Source of the DNA: Amaranthus tricolor
Lineage: Eukaryota; Streptophyta; Magnoliopsida; Caryophyllales; Amaranthaceae
DNA length: 64,000 bases
Direction of reading: 5' to 3'
NCBI RefSeq assembly: GCF_026212465.1
Contig: NC_080063.1
Span: forward strand, 5,347,201-5,411,200
Every line of letters starts with the position of its first letter. The stretch's first letter is position 1. The translations under genes and the position numbers were made by a program. The notes under the pieces were generated by a model. The model was not told the origin of the DNA and made no database searches. It worked only from the letters and a program-made list of their open reading frames with translations. Positions 1 through 12,139 of the stretch are shown piece after piece.

Positions 1-2607
1 ATCATCACTTTCCTCCAATTTTCTACTAATATCTTTTAGGTTTTGTAAAAGTGATTGTAAATCACTCTCACTCCGTTGAGCTAAACCTACACAATTGAAT
101 ATTTCACACCAAACTTCCCCCAACAACTTCCCCACGTTGTTACACTTTTTGCTCTCTTCAATCAGATTCCCATGCAAATCAAAAATAGGCTTCTTTAATG
201 CTAGCTTCGTCCAACGATCTAAAACATATTGCTTTGGTATTTGTGTTATTTGTCTTGCACTCATAACACAAATCGCATGGGAACATAATATTCCTATCCG
301 TTTAAATAACTTGCAATCACAATCTACCTTCAACTCGTCAATCGAACTTCCCAGTATAAAATTCACCTTGTACATCTTACTTACCGTTGAGTCCAAAACA
401 GTTATACTTTCCACACTTTCATTCTTTTCAATACTTTGAATATAAGTTTTGAAACAAGACTTATAAACTTCATTTTGAAAAAGAAAAAAAATTTTTCTAG
501 TATAGACTTCACCGGCATGTTTTTCAATCGGCAATGGTGTTTTATATTGTGGGTTTGTGTGAAGTGATTCAGCATTGAGCTTATCTTGTTTGTACCTCTG
601 TGCATCCATTGCACTTTCATAACTCATATAAAATTCAACAAGTGTCATGTGAGGGTTTGAAAAGTGGTTGAAGAAACTATTAACACTTTCCGATCGGGAT
701 GTAGTTCTCAAAATCCCCCCCAATGGGATATCCCTAAAATATGCGGGTATCCATTGATCTCGTATACTAAATATACTAGTAAACCATTTATCTGTTTGAA
801 GATTGTATTTGGTCATAATTCCCTCCCATTTTTCTTCAAATTCATCTTCTTCTTGATCAATATTCCACACACACCCATTTAATTCTTTCAAAAAATCTTC
901 ATTTTTGTTCAATTCCGGTCCAACTTTATCAGTCACTTTACTCATGATGTGCCACATGCAAAGTTTGTGTATTATGTGTGGAAATACATTTTTAATCGCA
1001 ATTTTCATTGCAGGGTCTTGATCAGTTATCAAATATGTTGGCATACACTCCCCCATACAATGTAAAAAAGTTCTAAATAACCACTCAAAAGATTCACTAT
1101 CTTCCTTAGCTAATAAACCTATACCAAATGTAATACAAGACTTATGATGATCTACTCCGGTAAAAGGGGCTAAAACCATGCTATACTTATTGGTGTTATA
1201 AGTACAATCAAAAGTAACCATTTCTCCAAATAAACAATAATTCTTTCTACTTATCGCATCGGCCCAAAATAAACGTGATATGTGGTCCTCCTCATCTAAA
1301 GCATAATCAAAATAAAACCCCGTGTAAATATCTCTTTTTCTGATAAAATTCTCGATCAACATCTTCCCATCATCTCCTTTGATATATGCTTTCAAATCCC
1401 TATGGAAATTCTTAAAATCTTGCATTGTCACTCCCACATTCTCATAACTCCCGACATTTTCCTTAAACAATCTAAAGGATTTGACCGGTCCTATATTAAC
1501 CCGTGCATTCTTAGATATGAAATTTTTGTGCAACAAAGTCATTTTCCTATTACCCAATAAAAATTGACGCGATGTAGGGCTAACTAGACAATGATTGTGC
1601 GCCTCTTCGAATTTTAAAACATGGTATGTTCTCTTCGCTATGTCATATTTCAAAATCAATCTAGCTTTACAACCAATTCTTTTGGTTGATCTCTTATAAC
1701 GTGCAACAACATCTGCACTTTTCTTAGGGTTAGGTTTTATGATACCCTCCCTACTACAAACAAAATATTTTAAAAAAACAATACCCTTTTTTTTGTAGGT
1801 AGTAGATGAACGTATATCAAAACCGCAAATTTCAGCATATTTACCATAAAAATCTAAGGCTTTCTCTAAGTTTTCAAAAGCCATACCAACAAATGGCTTT
1901 TTATCAAACTCACAATGAGGAATCCACAGGGTTGAACCATTTGGGGTAACTTGTGTAATAGTTCTTGGAGTTTGAGTCCCTGTATAACAATCCAAAGTTT
2001 TTCCAAAATTAAAAAAGAAGGCAGTAGCTATACATCGTCATAGTAACTTTTAATCACAACATAGTATCTTTTTTTAAGAACATAGTAGCATTCACCTTGG
2101 CAACAAATATTTTTCAAAATTTCAAAACAGAACACAGTAGCTATACACAGTCATAGTAACTTTTAATGATAACATAGTATCTTTTTCTAAGAACATAGTA
2201 GCATTCACCTTGGCAACAAAGATTTTCAAAACTTTCAAAAGAGAAGACAGTAGCTATACATTGTCATAGTAACTTTTAATCACAACATAGTATCTTTTTC
2301 TAAGAACATAGTAGCATTCACCTTGGCAACAAATATTTTTCAAAATTTCAAAACAGAACACAGTAGCTATACACAGTCATAGTAACTTTTAATCACAACA
2401 TAGTATCTTTTTCTAAGAACATAGTAGCATTCACCTTGGCAACAAAGATTTTCAATATTACAAAAAAACGAAATCAAAATATGCACAATCATAACTTAGT
2501 ATTTTTTTTTTGAAGAACATAATAACATTACCTTCTGACAATTCTTTTTCATTGTTGGAAGTTTTTGGTGAATCTTCCACATTTAGCACTTTTTGTAAAT
2601 CTTCCAT
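1..2607 (-). CDS. MULE transposase, left inverted copy, cut by the window edge
   Basis: This is the reverse-complement twin of the transposase gene at 8151-11006. Exon 1 is 2532-2607 (ATG at 2607), the intron is 1980-2531 and exon 2 runs from 1979 off the left edge, so about the last 83 codons are not visible. Paired coordinates sum to 10758 throughout, so I see no net indel and the frame stays open to the edge. It has the FAR1-type zinc-binding N-terminus, the MULE catalytic core and the SWIM finger of its twin. One substitution found by eye (A at 974, against C at 9784 on the other copy) changes Thr to Ile in the segment after the second catalytic Asp. The gene points away from the centre of the inverted repeat. 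Whether the stop codon and the rest of this MULE exist to the left cannot be seen. Confidence 0.8.
2030..2450 (-). repeat. TACTATG-type tandem repeats in transposase intron (left copy)
   Basis: Four units of about 105 bp containing CATAGTAA, CATAGTAT and CATAGTAG motifs lie inside the intron of the left transposase copy. They mirror those at 8312-8740. Confidence 0.85.
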
Positions 2608-3150
2608 AGTATCTCAATCTGAGTCTGTTAATCAAAATCAACAAGAAGATTCACATCAAGATCTGAGTCTGTAAATCAAAATCAACAAAGAAAAACGAAA
2701 ATGAAAATCTGACTCTCAGTTTTGAAGATACTAAATCGAAAACGAAAATGAAAAACTAAGAAATCAATCAAAACAAATCTGAATTTGTAAAAGGTACACA
2801 TAAGAAAACGAAAACAAGTAAAGATTTTTGACAGACTAAGTAATCAAGAGAAGAGGAAATTTTCGCAGAAGAAAACGAAAACTAAAAAATGAATCAAAAC
2901 AAATCGAAAAATAAAAACTATAAAATGGTAAATTTCTAATTTGCATACCTTAATTCAATAGAAGAGGAAGATTTCGCAGAAGAAATCAAAGGTTTTTCGA
3001 AGGTTTTTCGAAGGTTTTGAAGGTTTTTCGAAGAGTATAGCTTGGAAGAGAGAAGGCGCTTGTGTTCTTCCGGCTTTTTTTTTTTTGCCCTATTTTTTCC
3101 GGCTTGATATCTAGACCATTAGATCTTTGAGAAATCGACGGCTCAAAATC

Positions 3151-3195
3151 CTTCTCACCCTTCTCATTTTCATACCCCTTCTCATTGGATCCCTC

Positions 3196-3198
<3 letters not shown>
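3151..3198 (-). repeat. MULE terminal repeat, left copy
   Basis: This is the mirror image of the MULE end at 7560-7607. It contains the CTTCTCACCCTTCTCATTTT core and abuts the (TA)n tract directly. Confidence 0.75.

Positions 3199-3277
<79 letters not shown>
3199..3277. repeat. (TA)n microsatellite, left arm
   Basis: About 79 bp of pure TA lies between the MULE end and flanking DNA. Its mirror tract at 7467-7559 is 14 bp longer. The tyrosine/isoleucine reading frames across it are not genes. Confidence 0.98.
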
Positions 3278-3281
<4 letters not shown>

Positions 3282-3966
3282 TTCAAGACCTAGTTAGGTT
3301 ATTATTTTTCAGAAACAAAAAATGGCTAATTAGTGTATATGGCTATTGTATATTTGGGTTAGCAAATTCATTGAATCATAAATATATGGAGTGTTTTTAT
3401 ATTTCTTCTGTCTTACTTTGAAATTATTGTGCTTGTACATGACAATCCATCCCTGATAGCTACATGTAAAAAGAGAATGAAAATGATCCTAATAAAATTT
3501 CTAATCATAATATTTTGATGGATGGTGTGTAATTTTTTCTTACATATACTAACTTTAACCATATTGTCATTTTCAGTCAAGTAATATCAAAACTAAATAT
3601 TAAAAAATTGTTGAGTGTTTATTTTTTAAAGCTTTCACTTCAGATAATTTATACTATTGTATACGATTTAAGTCGTACGATACAATAATAATGGAGATTG
3701 GAGACTTATAAAGCAACATTCCTTAAAAAAAAATTGTTTTTACAAAATTTATTAAGATAGAATAAAAGTTTGTGATCATATTCAAATTCCTCTATAAGTG
3801 ATGATATCTCATTTGTTGACCTTCTATCACATACTTATGATATTATGATATAACTTATAATATGATTTGTATGTTCCATATATACATTACATACTTTTAA
3901 GTTTTAAAATATATATGAAAATTATTTTATGTATGAAATTAAAAATATGTACAAATGTGCGTAATT
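3278..3966. other. Unclassified flanking DNA, left arm
   Basis: This is AT-rich DNA between the (TA)n tract and a Copia remnant, mirrored at 6778-7466. I see no coding potential or recognisable repeat beyond the arm duplication. Confidence 0.6.
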
Positions 3967-4556
3967 GTAAAGTTTGGTGACATAATAAAAACCCTACTAT
4001 TGAATTACAAGAATGATGAATTTATATACAACTAATAAAGATGGGCTCATTAACTACATATATTACAAAGGCCCAAGATAATACTACAATACTAAACCGA
4101 ACACCCCTTCAAGTTGGAGCATGGAGATTACAAATGCCCAACTTGCGGAGAAGAGAGAAAAACTGACTTTGACCTAAAGCCTTCGTGAAGATATCTGCCA
4201 ATTAAGAAGTAGTAGGAATATGAGAAGGATTTATAGTACCGTCTTGAATGGCATCATGCAAATAGTGACAATCAACCTCAATGTGTTTGGTGCGTTCATG
4301 AAACACTGAATTTTTAGCCAAATACAATGCAGATTGACCATCACAATAGAGTTTCATAGCTTTTGAGTGTTGCACTCCCAAACTCAACAACAAGTCCTTC
4401 AACCATTTGAGCTCACAAGTAATCGCTGCCATTGATCGTATTTTCTCTTAGCTGAAGACCTAAAAATAGGAGAACGACCCAAGAAAACCAACCAACCAGA
4501 CAAGGAACGATGAGCAAGAGGGCAACTAGCCTAATCGGAATCACACCAGCCACTCA
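3967..4556 (-). pseudogene. Copia RNase H / 3'-LTR remnant, left arm
   Basis: This mirrors 6188-6777. The stretch read at 4202-4432 encodes the end of a Copia RNase H domain: a CELKWLKDLL segment, a CDGQSAL segment with the catalytic Asp, and HERTKHIEVDCH. A stop codon replaces the Gln expected before LADIFTKAL, and one base is missing upstream of the Met-Ala-Ala segment, so it cannot be functional. The polypurine tract and the first part of an LTR follow toward lower coordinates, ending near 4104. Confidence 0.85.
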
Positions 4557-4845
4557 AAGATTATTAATTTAGAGTAAAAGTTTGTGATCATATTCAAATT
4601 CCACCATAAGTGATGATATTTCATTTGTTAATGTTCTATCACATATTTATGATATGACTTATAATATGACTTGTATGTGCCGAACGTACACTACATACTT
4701 CTTAGTTTTAAAATATATAAAATTAAAAATAAGTATAAATGTACTGATATTTATAATTTATGAGCTAAATAGTTTTTTTTTTAATCATATATGTAAATAT
4801 GTAATTGGGGCATAATGTGATTTCGATATTATTCCGCCTAAGAAA

Positions 4846-5065
4846 TGTGGGAATATATTCTCCGATCTTAGGGAATATTTTTCTGTTTTAGTAAATAATT
4901 AATTTCCCAAATTTGTCCAATATATTAGGGAATTACTGATTTCACAAGTTTTGTATTTCCTTAATTAATTCATAGAGTTTGTATAAATTAGGGCTGTAAT
5001 TACAATGGAAATAATACAAAACGAGTATTCCTTTAACCCTAAAACTAGCTTTCTTTAATTCTTCA
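4846..5065 (+). mobile_element. Copia 5' LTR in the palindrome spacer
   Basis: The 220-bp segment starts TGTGGGAATATATTC and ends CTTCA, with a Copia-type primer-binding site directly after it. A TATA-like TATAAATT lies near 4983. Its first 15 bases also occur inverted at 5884-5898, at the start of the right arm. No matching 3' LTR is present. Confidence 0.75.
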
Positions 5066-5882
5066 TGGTATCAGAGCTGTAAGGTTTAATCTGGGATTAA
5101 CCTTTGTTCAGCATCATCCTTTACCCTCAAAACTTACCTGTAACAATGGCAGAAACAAACCCAAACCAACTCATAACCATGGAACAGATGGAACATATGT
5201 TAAAACTGTTTCAGCAACTAAACAAACCAAACACAAACCTAGAAACCATACCATCAGAATCAAAATTGGCCGAAAAGTTAAATTACCAAAATTACACAAC
5301 CTGGTGCAAAATGATGCAAATAGCCTTAGAGTGCAGAGGACGTCTCAGCCACATCATAGACGAACCTGCTAATATCACAGACCCTAATTACCAAACATGG
5401 AAGCAGAAGGATTCAATAGTCCTATCATGGATTATTTCAAACATTGATACAGATCTCATAAACCAGTTCTTAGATTATACCGTTGCAAGGGATCTATGGA
5501 AGGGGATCGAAATTCTATTGAACAGTGGAAGGGATGAACTCCAGATCTTTGATCTGAGTTCTCAAGCCAACAACATAAAGCAAGACAGAGACCCAATAGA
5601 GGTTTTTTATGGAAAATTGACCACGATTTGGAAGGAGATAGATCGAAGACAACCAAATCCCATGAAACATACTGAAGATATCACAATCTTCAATACCTTT
5701 ATTCAAAAACAACGATTGTTTCAATTTCTGGCCGGAATCAATGATACATTTGACAAAGAAAAGAGGGATCTATTGAATCAAGAGCCACTTCCAACAGTTG
5801 AAATTGCATATGCCACAATTAGGCGTGAAATCTCAAGGCGAGGAATTATGATCCACGCTTCATCATCGGGAAAACATCCCTC
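4862..5882. other. Unique spacer at the centre of the inverted duplication
   Basis: This 1,021-bp segment is present once, between the two arms. It is entirely Copia sequence: most of one LTR, the primer-binding site, the leader and most of gag. Confidence 0.9.
5066..5077 (+). promoter_or_regulatory. Primer-binding site (initiator tRNA-Met)
   Basis: TGGTATCAGAGC is the usual plant Copia primer-binding site, complementary to the 3' end of initiator methionine tRNA. It abuts the LTR end and fixes element orientation and the LTR boundary. Confidence 0.9.
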
Positions 5883-5883
5883 A
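5146..5883 (+). pseudogene. Copia gag, truncated at the duplication junction
   Basis: The frame opens at ATG 5146 (MAETNPNQ) and runs about 246 codons. It has the N-terminal gag features of plant Copia elements: a KLNYQNYTTWCKMM segment, a W-K-Q-KD-S region, and the helical segment around LWKGIEILL. Gag homology ends at 5883. The frame stays open to 5979, but the last 30 or so codons are antisense flanking DNA from the right arm. The zinc knuckle, protease, integrase and reverse transcriptase are absent, so this is a dead fragment. The track of reading frames places an earlier start at 5104, but that lies in the leader and is not an ATG. Confidence 0.85.
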
Positions 5884-6187
5884 GAATATATTCCCACATT
5901 TCTTAGGCGGAATAATATCGAAATCACATTATGCCCCAATTACATATTTACATATATGATTAAAAAAAAAACTATTTAGCTCATAAATTATAAATATCAG
6001 TACATTTATACTTATTTTTAATTTTATATATTTTAAAACTAAGAAGTATGTAGTGTACGTTCGGCACATACAAGTCATATTATAAGTCATATCATAAATA
6101 TGTGATAGAACATTAACAAATGAAATATCATCACTTATGGTGGAATTTGAATATGATCACAAACTTTTACTCTAAATTAATAATCTT

Positions 6188-6777
6188 TGAGTGGCTGGTG
6201 TGATTCCGATTAGGCTAGTTGCCCTCTTGCTCATCGTTCCTTGTCTGGTTGGTTGGTTTTCTTGGGTCGTTCTCCTATTTTTAGGTCTTCAGCTAAGACA
6301 AAATACGATCAATGGCAGCGATTACTTGTGAGCTCAAATGGTTGAAGGACTTGTTGTTGAGTTTGGGAGTGCAACACTCAAAAGCTATGAAACTCTATTG
6401 TGATGGTCAATCTGCATTGTATTTGGCTAAAAATTCAGTGTTTCATGAACGCACCAAACACATTGAGGTTGATTGTCACTATTTGCATGATGCCATTCAA
6501 GACGGTACTATAAATCCTTCTCATATTCCTACTACTTCTTAATTGGCAGATATCTTCACGAAGGCTTTAGGTCAAAGTCAGTTTTTCTCTCTTCTCCGCA
6601 AGTTGGGCATTTGTAATCTCCATGCTCCAACTTGAAGGGGTGTTCGGTTTAGTATTGTAGTATTATCTTGGGCCTTTGTAATATATGTAGTTAATGAGCC
6701 CATCTTTATTAGTTGTATATAAATTCATCATTCTTGTAATTCAATAGTAGGGTTTTTATTATGTCACCAAACTTTAC
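6188..6777 (+). pseudogene. Copia RNase H / 3'-LTR remnant, right arm
   Basis: Codons at 6312-6542 encode the end of a Copia RNase H: an ITCELKWLKDLL segment, CDGQSALYLA, and HERTKHIEVDCH. TAA replaces the expected Gln codon before LADIFTKAL, and a one-base deletion precedes the Met-Ala-Ala segment. A polypurine-like CTTGAAGGGG precedes an LTR start TGTTCGG at 6641; the LTR is cut off near 6777. It is a fragment of a different element from the one in the spacer, because no gag, protease or integrase joins them. Confidence 0.85.
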
Positions 6778-7607
<830 letters not shown>

Positions 7608-8150
7608 GATTTTGAGCCGTCGATTTCTCAAAGATCTAATGGTCTAGATATCAAGCCGGAAAAAATAGGGCAAAAAAAAAAAAGCCGGAAGAACACAAGC
7701 GCCTTCTCTCTTCCAAGCTATACTCTTCGAAAAACCTTCAAAACCTTCGAAAAACCTTCGAAAAACCTTTGATTTCTTCTGCGAAATCTTCCTCTTCTAT
7801 TGAATTAAGGTATGCAAATTAGAAATTTACCATTTTATAGTTTTTATTTTTCGATTTGTTTTGATTCATTTTTTAGTTTTCGTTTTCTTCTGCGAAAATT
7901 TCCTCTTCTCTTGATTACTTAGTCTGTCAAAAATCTTTACTTGTTTTCGTTTTCTTATGTGTACCTTTTACAAATTCAGATTTGTTTTGATTGATTTCTT
8001 AGTTTTTCATTTTCGTTTTCGATTTAGTATCTTCAAAACTGAGAGTCAGATTTTCATTTTCGTTTTTCTTTGTTGATTTTGATTTACAGACTCAGATCTT
8101 GATGTGAATCTTCTTGTTGATTTTGATTAACAGACTCAGATTGAGATACT
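7608..8150 (+). other. Transposase promoter and leader region
   Basis: This segment lies between the MULE end and the transposase ATG. It is rich in TTTTCGTTTTC and TTGATTTTGATT stretches and presumably contains the promoter and 5' untranslated region. A likely leader intron starts at GGTATGCAAATT (7809). No exact start site can be placed. Confidence 0.4.
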
Positions 8151-11006
8151 ATGGAAGATTTACAAAAAGTGCTAAATGTGGAAGATTCACCAAAAACTTC
8201 CAACAATGAAAAAGAATTGTCAGAAGGTAATGTTATTATGTTCTTCAAAAAAAAAATACTAAGTTATGATTGTGCATATTTTGATTTCGTTTTTTTGTAA
8301 TATTGAAAATCTTTGTTGCCAAGGTGAATGCTACTATGTTCTTAGAAAAAGATACTATGTTGTGATTAAAAGTTACTATGACTGTGTATAGCTACTGTGT
8401 TCTGTTTTGAAATTTTGAAAAATATTTGTTGCCAAGGTGAATGCTACTATGTTCTTAGAAAAAGATACTATGTTGTGATTAAAAGTTACTATGACAATGT
8501 ATAGCTACTGTCTTCTCTTTTGAAAGTTTTGAAAATCTTTGTTGCCAAGGTGAATGCTACTATGTTCTTAGAAAAAGATACTATGTTATCATTAAAAGTT
8601 ACTATGACTGTGTATAGCTACTGTGTTCTGTTTTGAAATTTTGAAAAATATTTGTTGCCAAGGTGAATGCTACTATGTTCTTAAAAAAAGATACTATGTT
8701 GTGATTAAAAGTTACTATGACGATGTATAGCTACTGCCTTCTTTTTTAATTTTGGAAAAACTTTGGATTGTTATACAGGGACTCAAACTCCAAGAACTAT
8801 TACACAAGTTACCCCAAATGGTTCAACCCTGTGGATTCCTCATTGTGAGTTTGATAAAAAGCCATTTGTTGGTATGGCTTTTGAAAACTTAGAGAAAGCC
8901 TTAGATTTTTATGGTAAATATGCTGAAATTTGCGGTTTTGATATACGTTCATCTACTACCTACAAAAAAAAGGGTATTGTTTTTTTAAAATATTTTGTTT
9001 GTAGTAGGGAGGGTATCATAAAACCTAACCCTAAGAAAAGTGCAGATGTTGTTGCACGTTATAAGAGATCAACCAAAAGAATTGGTTGTAAAGCTAGATT
9101 GATTTTGAAATATGACATAGCGAAGAGAACATACCATGTTTTAAAATTCGAAGAGGCGCACAATCATTGTCTAGTTAGCCCTACATCGCGTCAATTTTTA
9201 TTGGGTAATAGGAAAATGACTTTGTTGCACAAAAATTTCATATCTAAGAATGCACGGGTTAATATAGGACCGGTCAAATCCTTTAGATTGTTTAAGGAAA
9301 ATGTCGGGAGTTATGAGAATGTGGGAGTGACAATGCAAGATTTTAAGAATTTCCATAGGGATTTGAAAGCATATATCAAAGGAGATGATGGGAAGATGTT
9401 GATCGAGAATTTTATCAGAAAAAGAGATATTTACACGGGGTTTTATTTTGATTATGCTTTAGATGAGGAGGACCACATATCACGTTTATTTTGGGCCGAT
9501 GCGATAAGTAGAAAGAATTATTGTTTATTTGGAGAAATGGTTACTTTTGATTGTACTTATAACACCAATAAGTATAGCATGGTTTTAGCCCCTTTTACCG
9601 GAGTAGATCATCATAAGTCTTGTATTACATTTGGTATAGGTTTATTAGCTAAGGAAGATAGTGAATCTTTTGAGTGGTTATTTAGAACTTTTTTACATTG
9701 TATGGGGGAGTGTATGCCAACATATTTGATAACTGATCAAGACCCTGCAATGAAAATTGCGATTAAAAATGTATTTCCACACACAATACACAAACTTTGC
9801 ATGTGGCACATCATGAGTAAAGTGACTGATAAAGTTGGACCGGAATTGAACAAAAATGAAGATTTTTTGAAAGAATTAAATGGGTGTGTGTGGAATATTG
9901 ATCAAGAAGAAGATGAATTTGAAGAAAAATGGGAGGGAATTATGACCAAATACAATCTTCAAACAGATAAATGGTTTACTAGTATATTTAGTATACGAGA
10001 TCAATGGATACCCGCATATTTTAGGGATATCCCATTGGGGGGGATTTTGAGAACTACATCCCGATCGGAAAGTGTTAATAGTTTCTTCAACCACTTTTCA
10101 AACCCTCACATGACACTTGTTGAATTTTATATGAGTTATGAAAGTGCAATGGATGCACAGAGGTACAAACAAGATAAGCTCAATGCTGAATCACTTCACA
10201 CAAACCCACAATATAAAACACCATTGCCGATTGAAAAACATGCCGGTGAAGTCTATACTAGAAAAATTTTTTTTCTTTTTCAAAATGAAGTTTATAAGTC
10301 TTGTTTCAAAACTTATATTCAAAGTATTGAAAAGAATGAAAGTGTGGAAAGTATAACTGTTTTGGACTCAACGGTAAGTAAGATGTACAAGGTGAATTTT
10401 ATACTGGGAAGTTCGATTGACGAGTTGAAGGTAGATTGTGATTGCAAGTTATTTAAACGGATAGGAATATTATGTTCCCATGCGATTTGTGTTATGAGTG
10501 CAAGACAAATAACACAAATACCAAAGCAATATGTTTTAGATCGTTGGACGAAGCTAGCATTAAAGAAGCCTATTTTTGATTTGCATGGGAATCTGATTGA
10601 AGAGAGCAAAAAGTGTAACAACGTGGGGAAGTTGTTGGGGGAAGTTTGGTGTGAAATATTCAATTGTGTAGGTTTAGCTCAACGGAGTGAGAGTGATTTA
10701 CAATCACTTTTACAAAACCTAAAAGATATTAGTAGAAAATTGGAGGAAAGTGATGATGTGAGGGTGGACATTACTAAAGAGCAACAAATCGAATTGTTAG
10801 TAGGCACAAGTTCATCTTCGACAATGGAAATACAAAACCCAATCCAATCAAAGAACAAAGGAAAAAGGCAAAGAATAATTGGGGAAAAGGAACAAACTAT
10901 TGAGCAAAGCAAGAAGCCCAAAAGAAAGTGCAAAACTTGTGGTAAATTTGATTATCATGATAGTCGAAATTGCCCATCAACAAAAGATACCCCACTTAAG
11001 GTATAA
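8151..11006 (+). CDS. FAR1-type MULE transposase, intact
   Basis: This is the DDE transposase of the surrounding MULE; it cuts and moves the element in the nucleus. Exon 1 is 8151-8226 and exon 2 is 8779-11006, with intron boundaries GTAATG and TTATACAG. Phases agree and give 767 residues starting MEDLQKVL. A frame beginning at TTG 8763 has been ignored because that codon lies in the intron. Visible domains are an FAR1-type zinc-binding region (about 60-155, ending HNHC), the MULE core with Asp in TFDCTY (about 283) and Asp in ITDQDPAM (about 345) followed by a C-x2-H (CMWH), a SWIM finger CDC...LCSH (about 579-593), and a C-terminal CKTCGKFDYHDSRNC knuckle. FAR1/FHY3 light-signalling proteins descend from such transposases, but the nearby terminal repeats argue for a transposon gene. 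The third acidic catalytic residue was not pinned down. Confidence 0.9.
8312..8745 (+). repeat. Tandem ~105-bp repeats with TACTATG motifs in transposase intron
   Basis: There are four units. Each carries GCTACTATGTTCTTAGAAAA, GATACTATGTT, GTTACTATGAC and TAGCTACTGT in the same order. The intron is otherwise short. The same unit recurs at 11138-11390, 11878-11995 and 14095-14330. Confidence 0.95.
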
Positions 11007-12139
11007 AATATATATAATTTGCTTATATTATATTGTATCCTTATTAAATAGTTTGATTATGTAAATGAAAGTGCAAAATTTTTGTTATGCAGGAAAATTG
11101 ATGCTGAAGAACAGATAGATAAAGAGATTATATTAAGATGACTATGGATAGCTACTGTCTTTTGTTTTGTAATTTTGAAAAATCTTTTGTTGCAAAAATG
11201 AATGCTACTATGTTCTTAGGAAAAGATACTATGTTGTTATTAAAAGTTACTATGACAATGTATAGCTACTGTCTTCTGTTTTGTAATTTTGAAAAAACTT
11301 TTGTTGCAAAAGTGAATGATACTATGTTCTTAAGAAAAGATACTATGTTGTGATTAAAAGTTACTATGACAATGTATAGCTACTGTCTTCTGTACATTTG
11401 ACTGGTTATGCACACGGATGTTCTGCTGGATTCATAGCATCCTCCTTACTAGTGGATGCACAAGGTTTAGGAACATCAGCTGTTACTGCAATTTTAGGAT
11501 TCCTACATGCTGCTAAATTTGCCCATTAAACATGGCGGTTTTCTGGTCAATTGATAAACCTTTATTTTTTCTCACCCACTTCGACATGTGCCCAAATTGT
11601 TTACATTTGGAGCACCATAACGGGAGCCAATCATACTCGACATGCTGAGTTACCAAATAGGCATTGTGGTTCATCTATTTTTTTTATATGACATCTTTGC
11701 ATCCAACGGTTTGATAACGAATGCTTCTTTATCAAATAGAATTCCGGTCATACTACATGCTCTCTCTTGTTCCTCTTATGAATTGAGTCTAACCAAGAAA
11801 ACTCCTTAGTTTACCATACAGGGGGGCGGTTAGCACCAACAACATAGCATACCACTTTGTAATTACAACTCCTTTGTAATTTTGAAAAAACTTTTGTTGC
11901 AAAAGTGAATGATACTATGTTCTTAAGAAAAGATACTATGTTGTGATTAAAAGTTACTATGACAATGTATAGCTACTGTCTTCTGTTTTGTAATTTTGAA
12001 AAAACTTTGTTGCAAAAATATCAGCCTTGTACTTCATCTTGTACAACCTAAAGCCTAAGCCTAAGTGCCTGATTATCTACTATGTTCCATCAAATGTTTG
12101 TACAACTTAAAAATTCACAACTTCATCTTGTACTTCACA
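11007..12139. other. Intergenic region of the MULE
   Basis: This lies between the convergent transposase and Ulp1-like genes. It holds about two and a half TACTATG units (11138-11393), a LINE fragment and another unit (11878-11995). Both genes end toward this region, so shared terminator sequences are expected here, but none was recognised. Confidence 0.7.
11395..11870 (-). pseudogene. LINE ORF1 fragment (DUF4283/zinc knuckle) nested in the MULE
   Basis: Read on the minus strand, the segment encodes pieces typical of plant LINE ORF1 proteins: a GILFDKEAFVIKPLDAKM-like stretch of the DUF4283 region, then VEYDWLPLWCSKCKQFGHMS with the first three ligands of a CCHC knuckle. Frames shift and stops occur. 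It is flanked by near-identical TACTATG units at 11282-11393 and 11878-11985. Confidence 0.55.

Larger units (their letters stand above)
1..4861 (-). repeat. Left arm of a long inverted duplication
   Basis: The reverse complement of this segment matches 5883-10757. Pairs sum to 10744 between the (TA)n tract and the centre and to 10758 outside it; the 14-base step is a difference in (TA)n length. I found only three substitutions by eye (974/9784, 3517/7227, 4445/6299). The outer limit lies beyond position 1. Confidence 0.95.

Noticed and set aside
8312..8745. Regular repeats that might suggest a CRISPR-like array
   Set aside because: The units are about 105 bp in direct tandem without unique spacers, in a eukaryotic intron.
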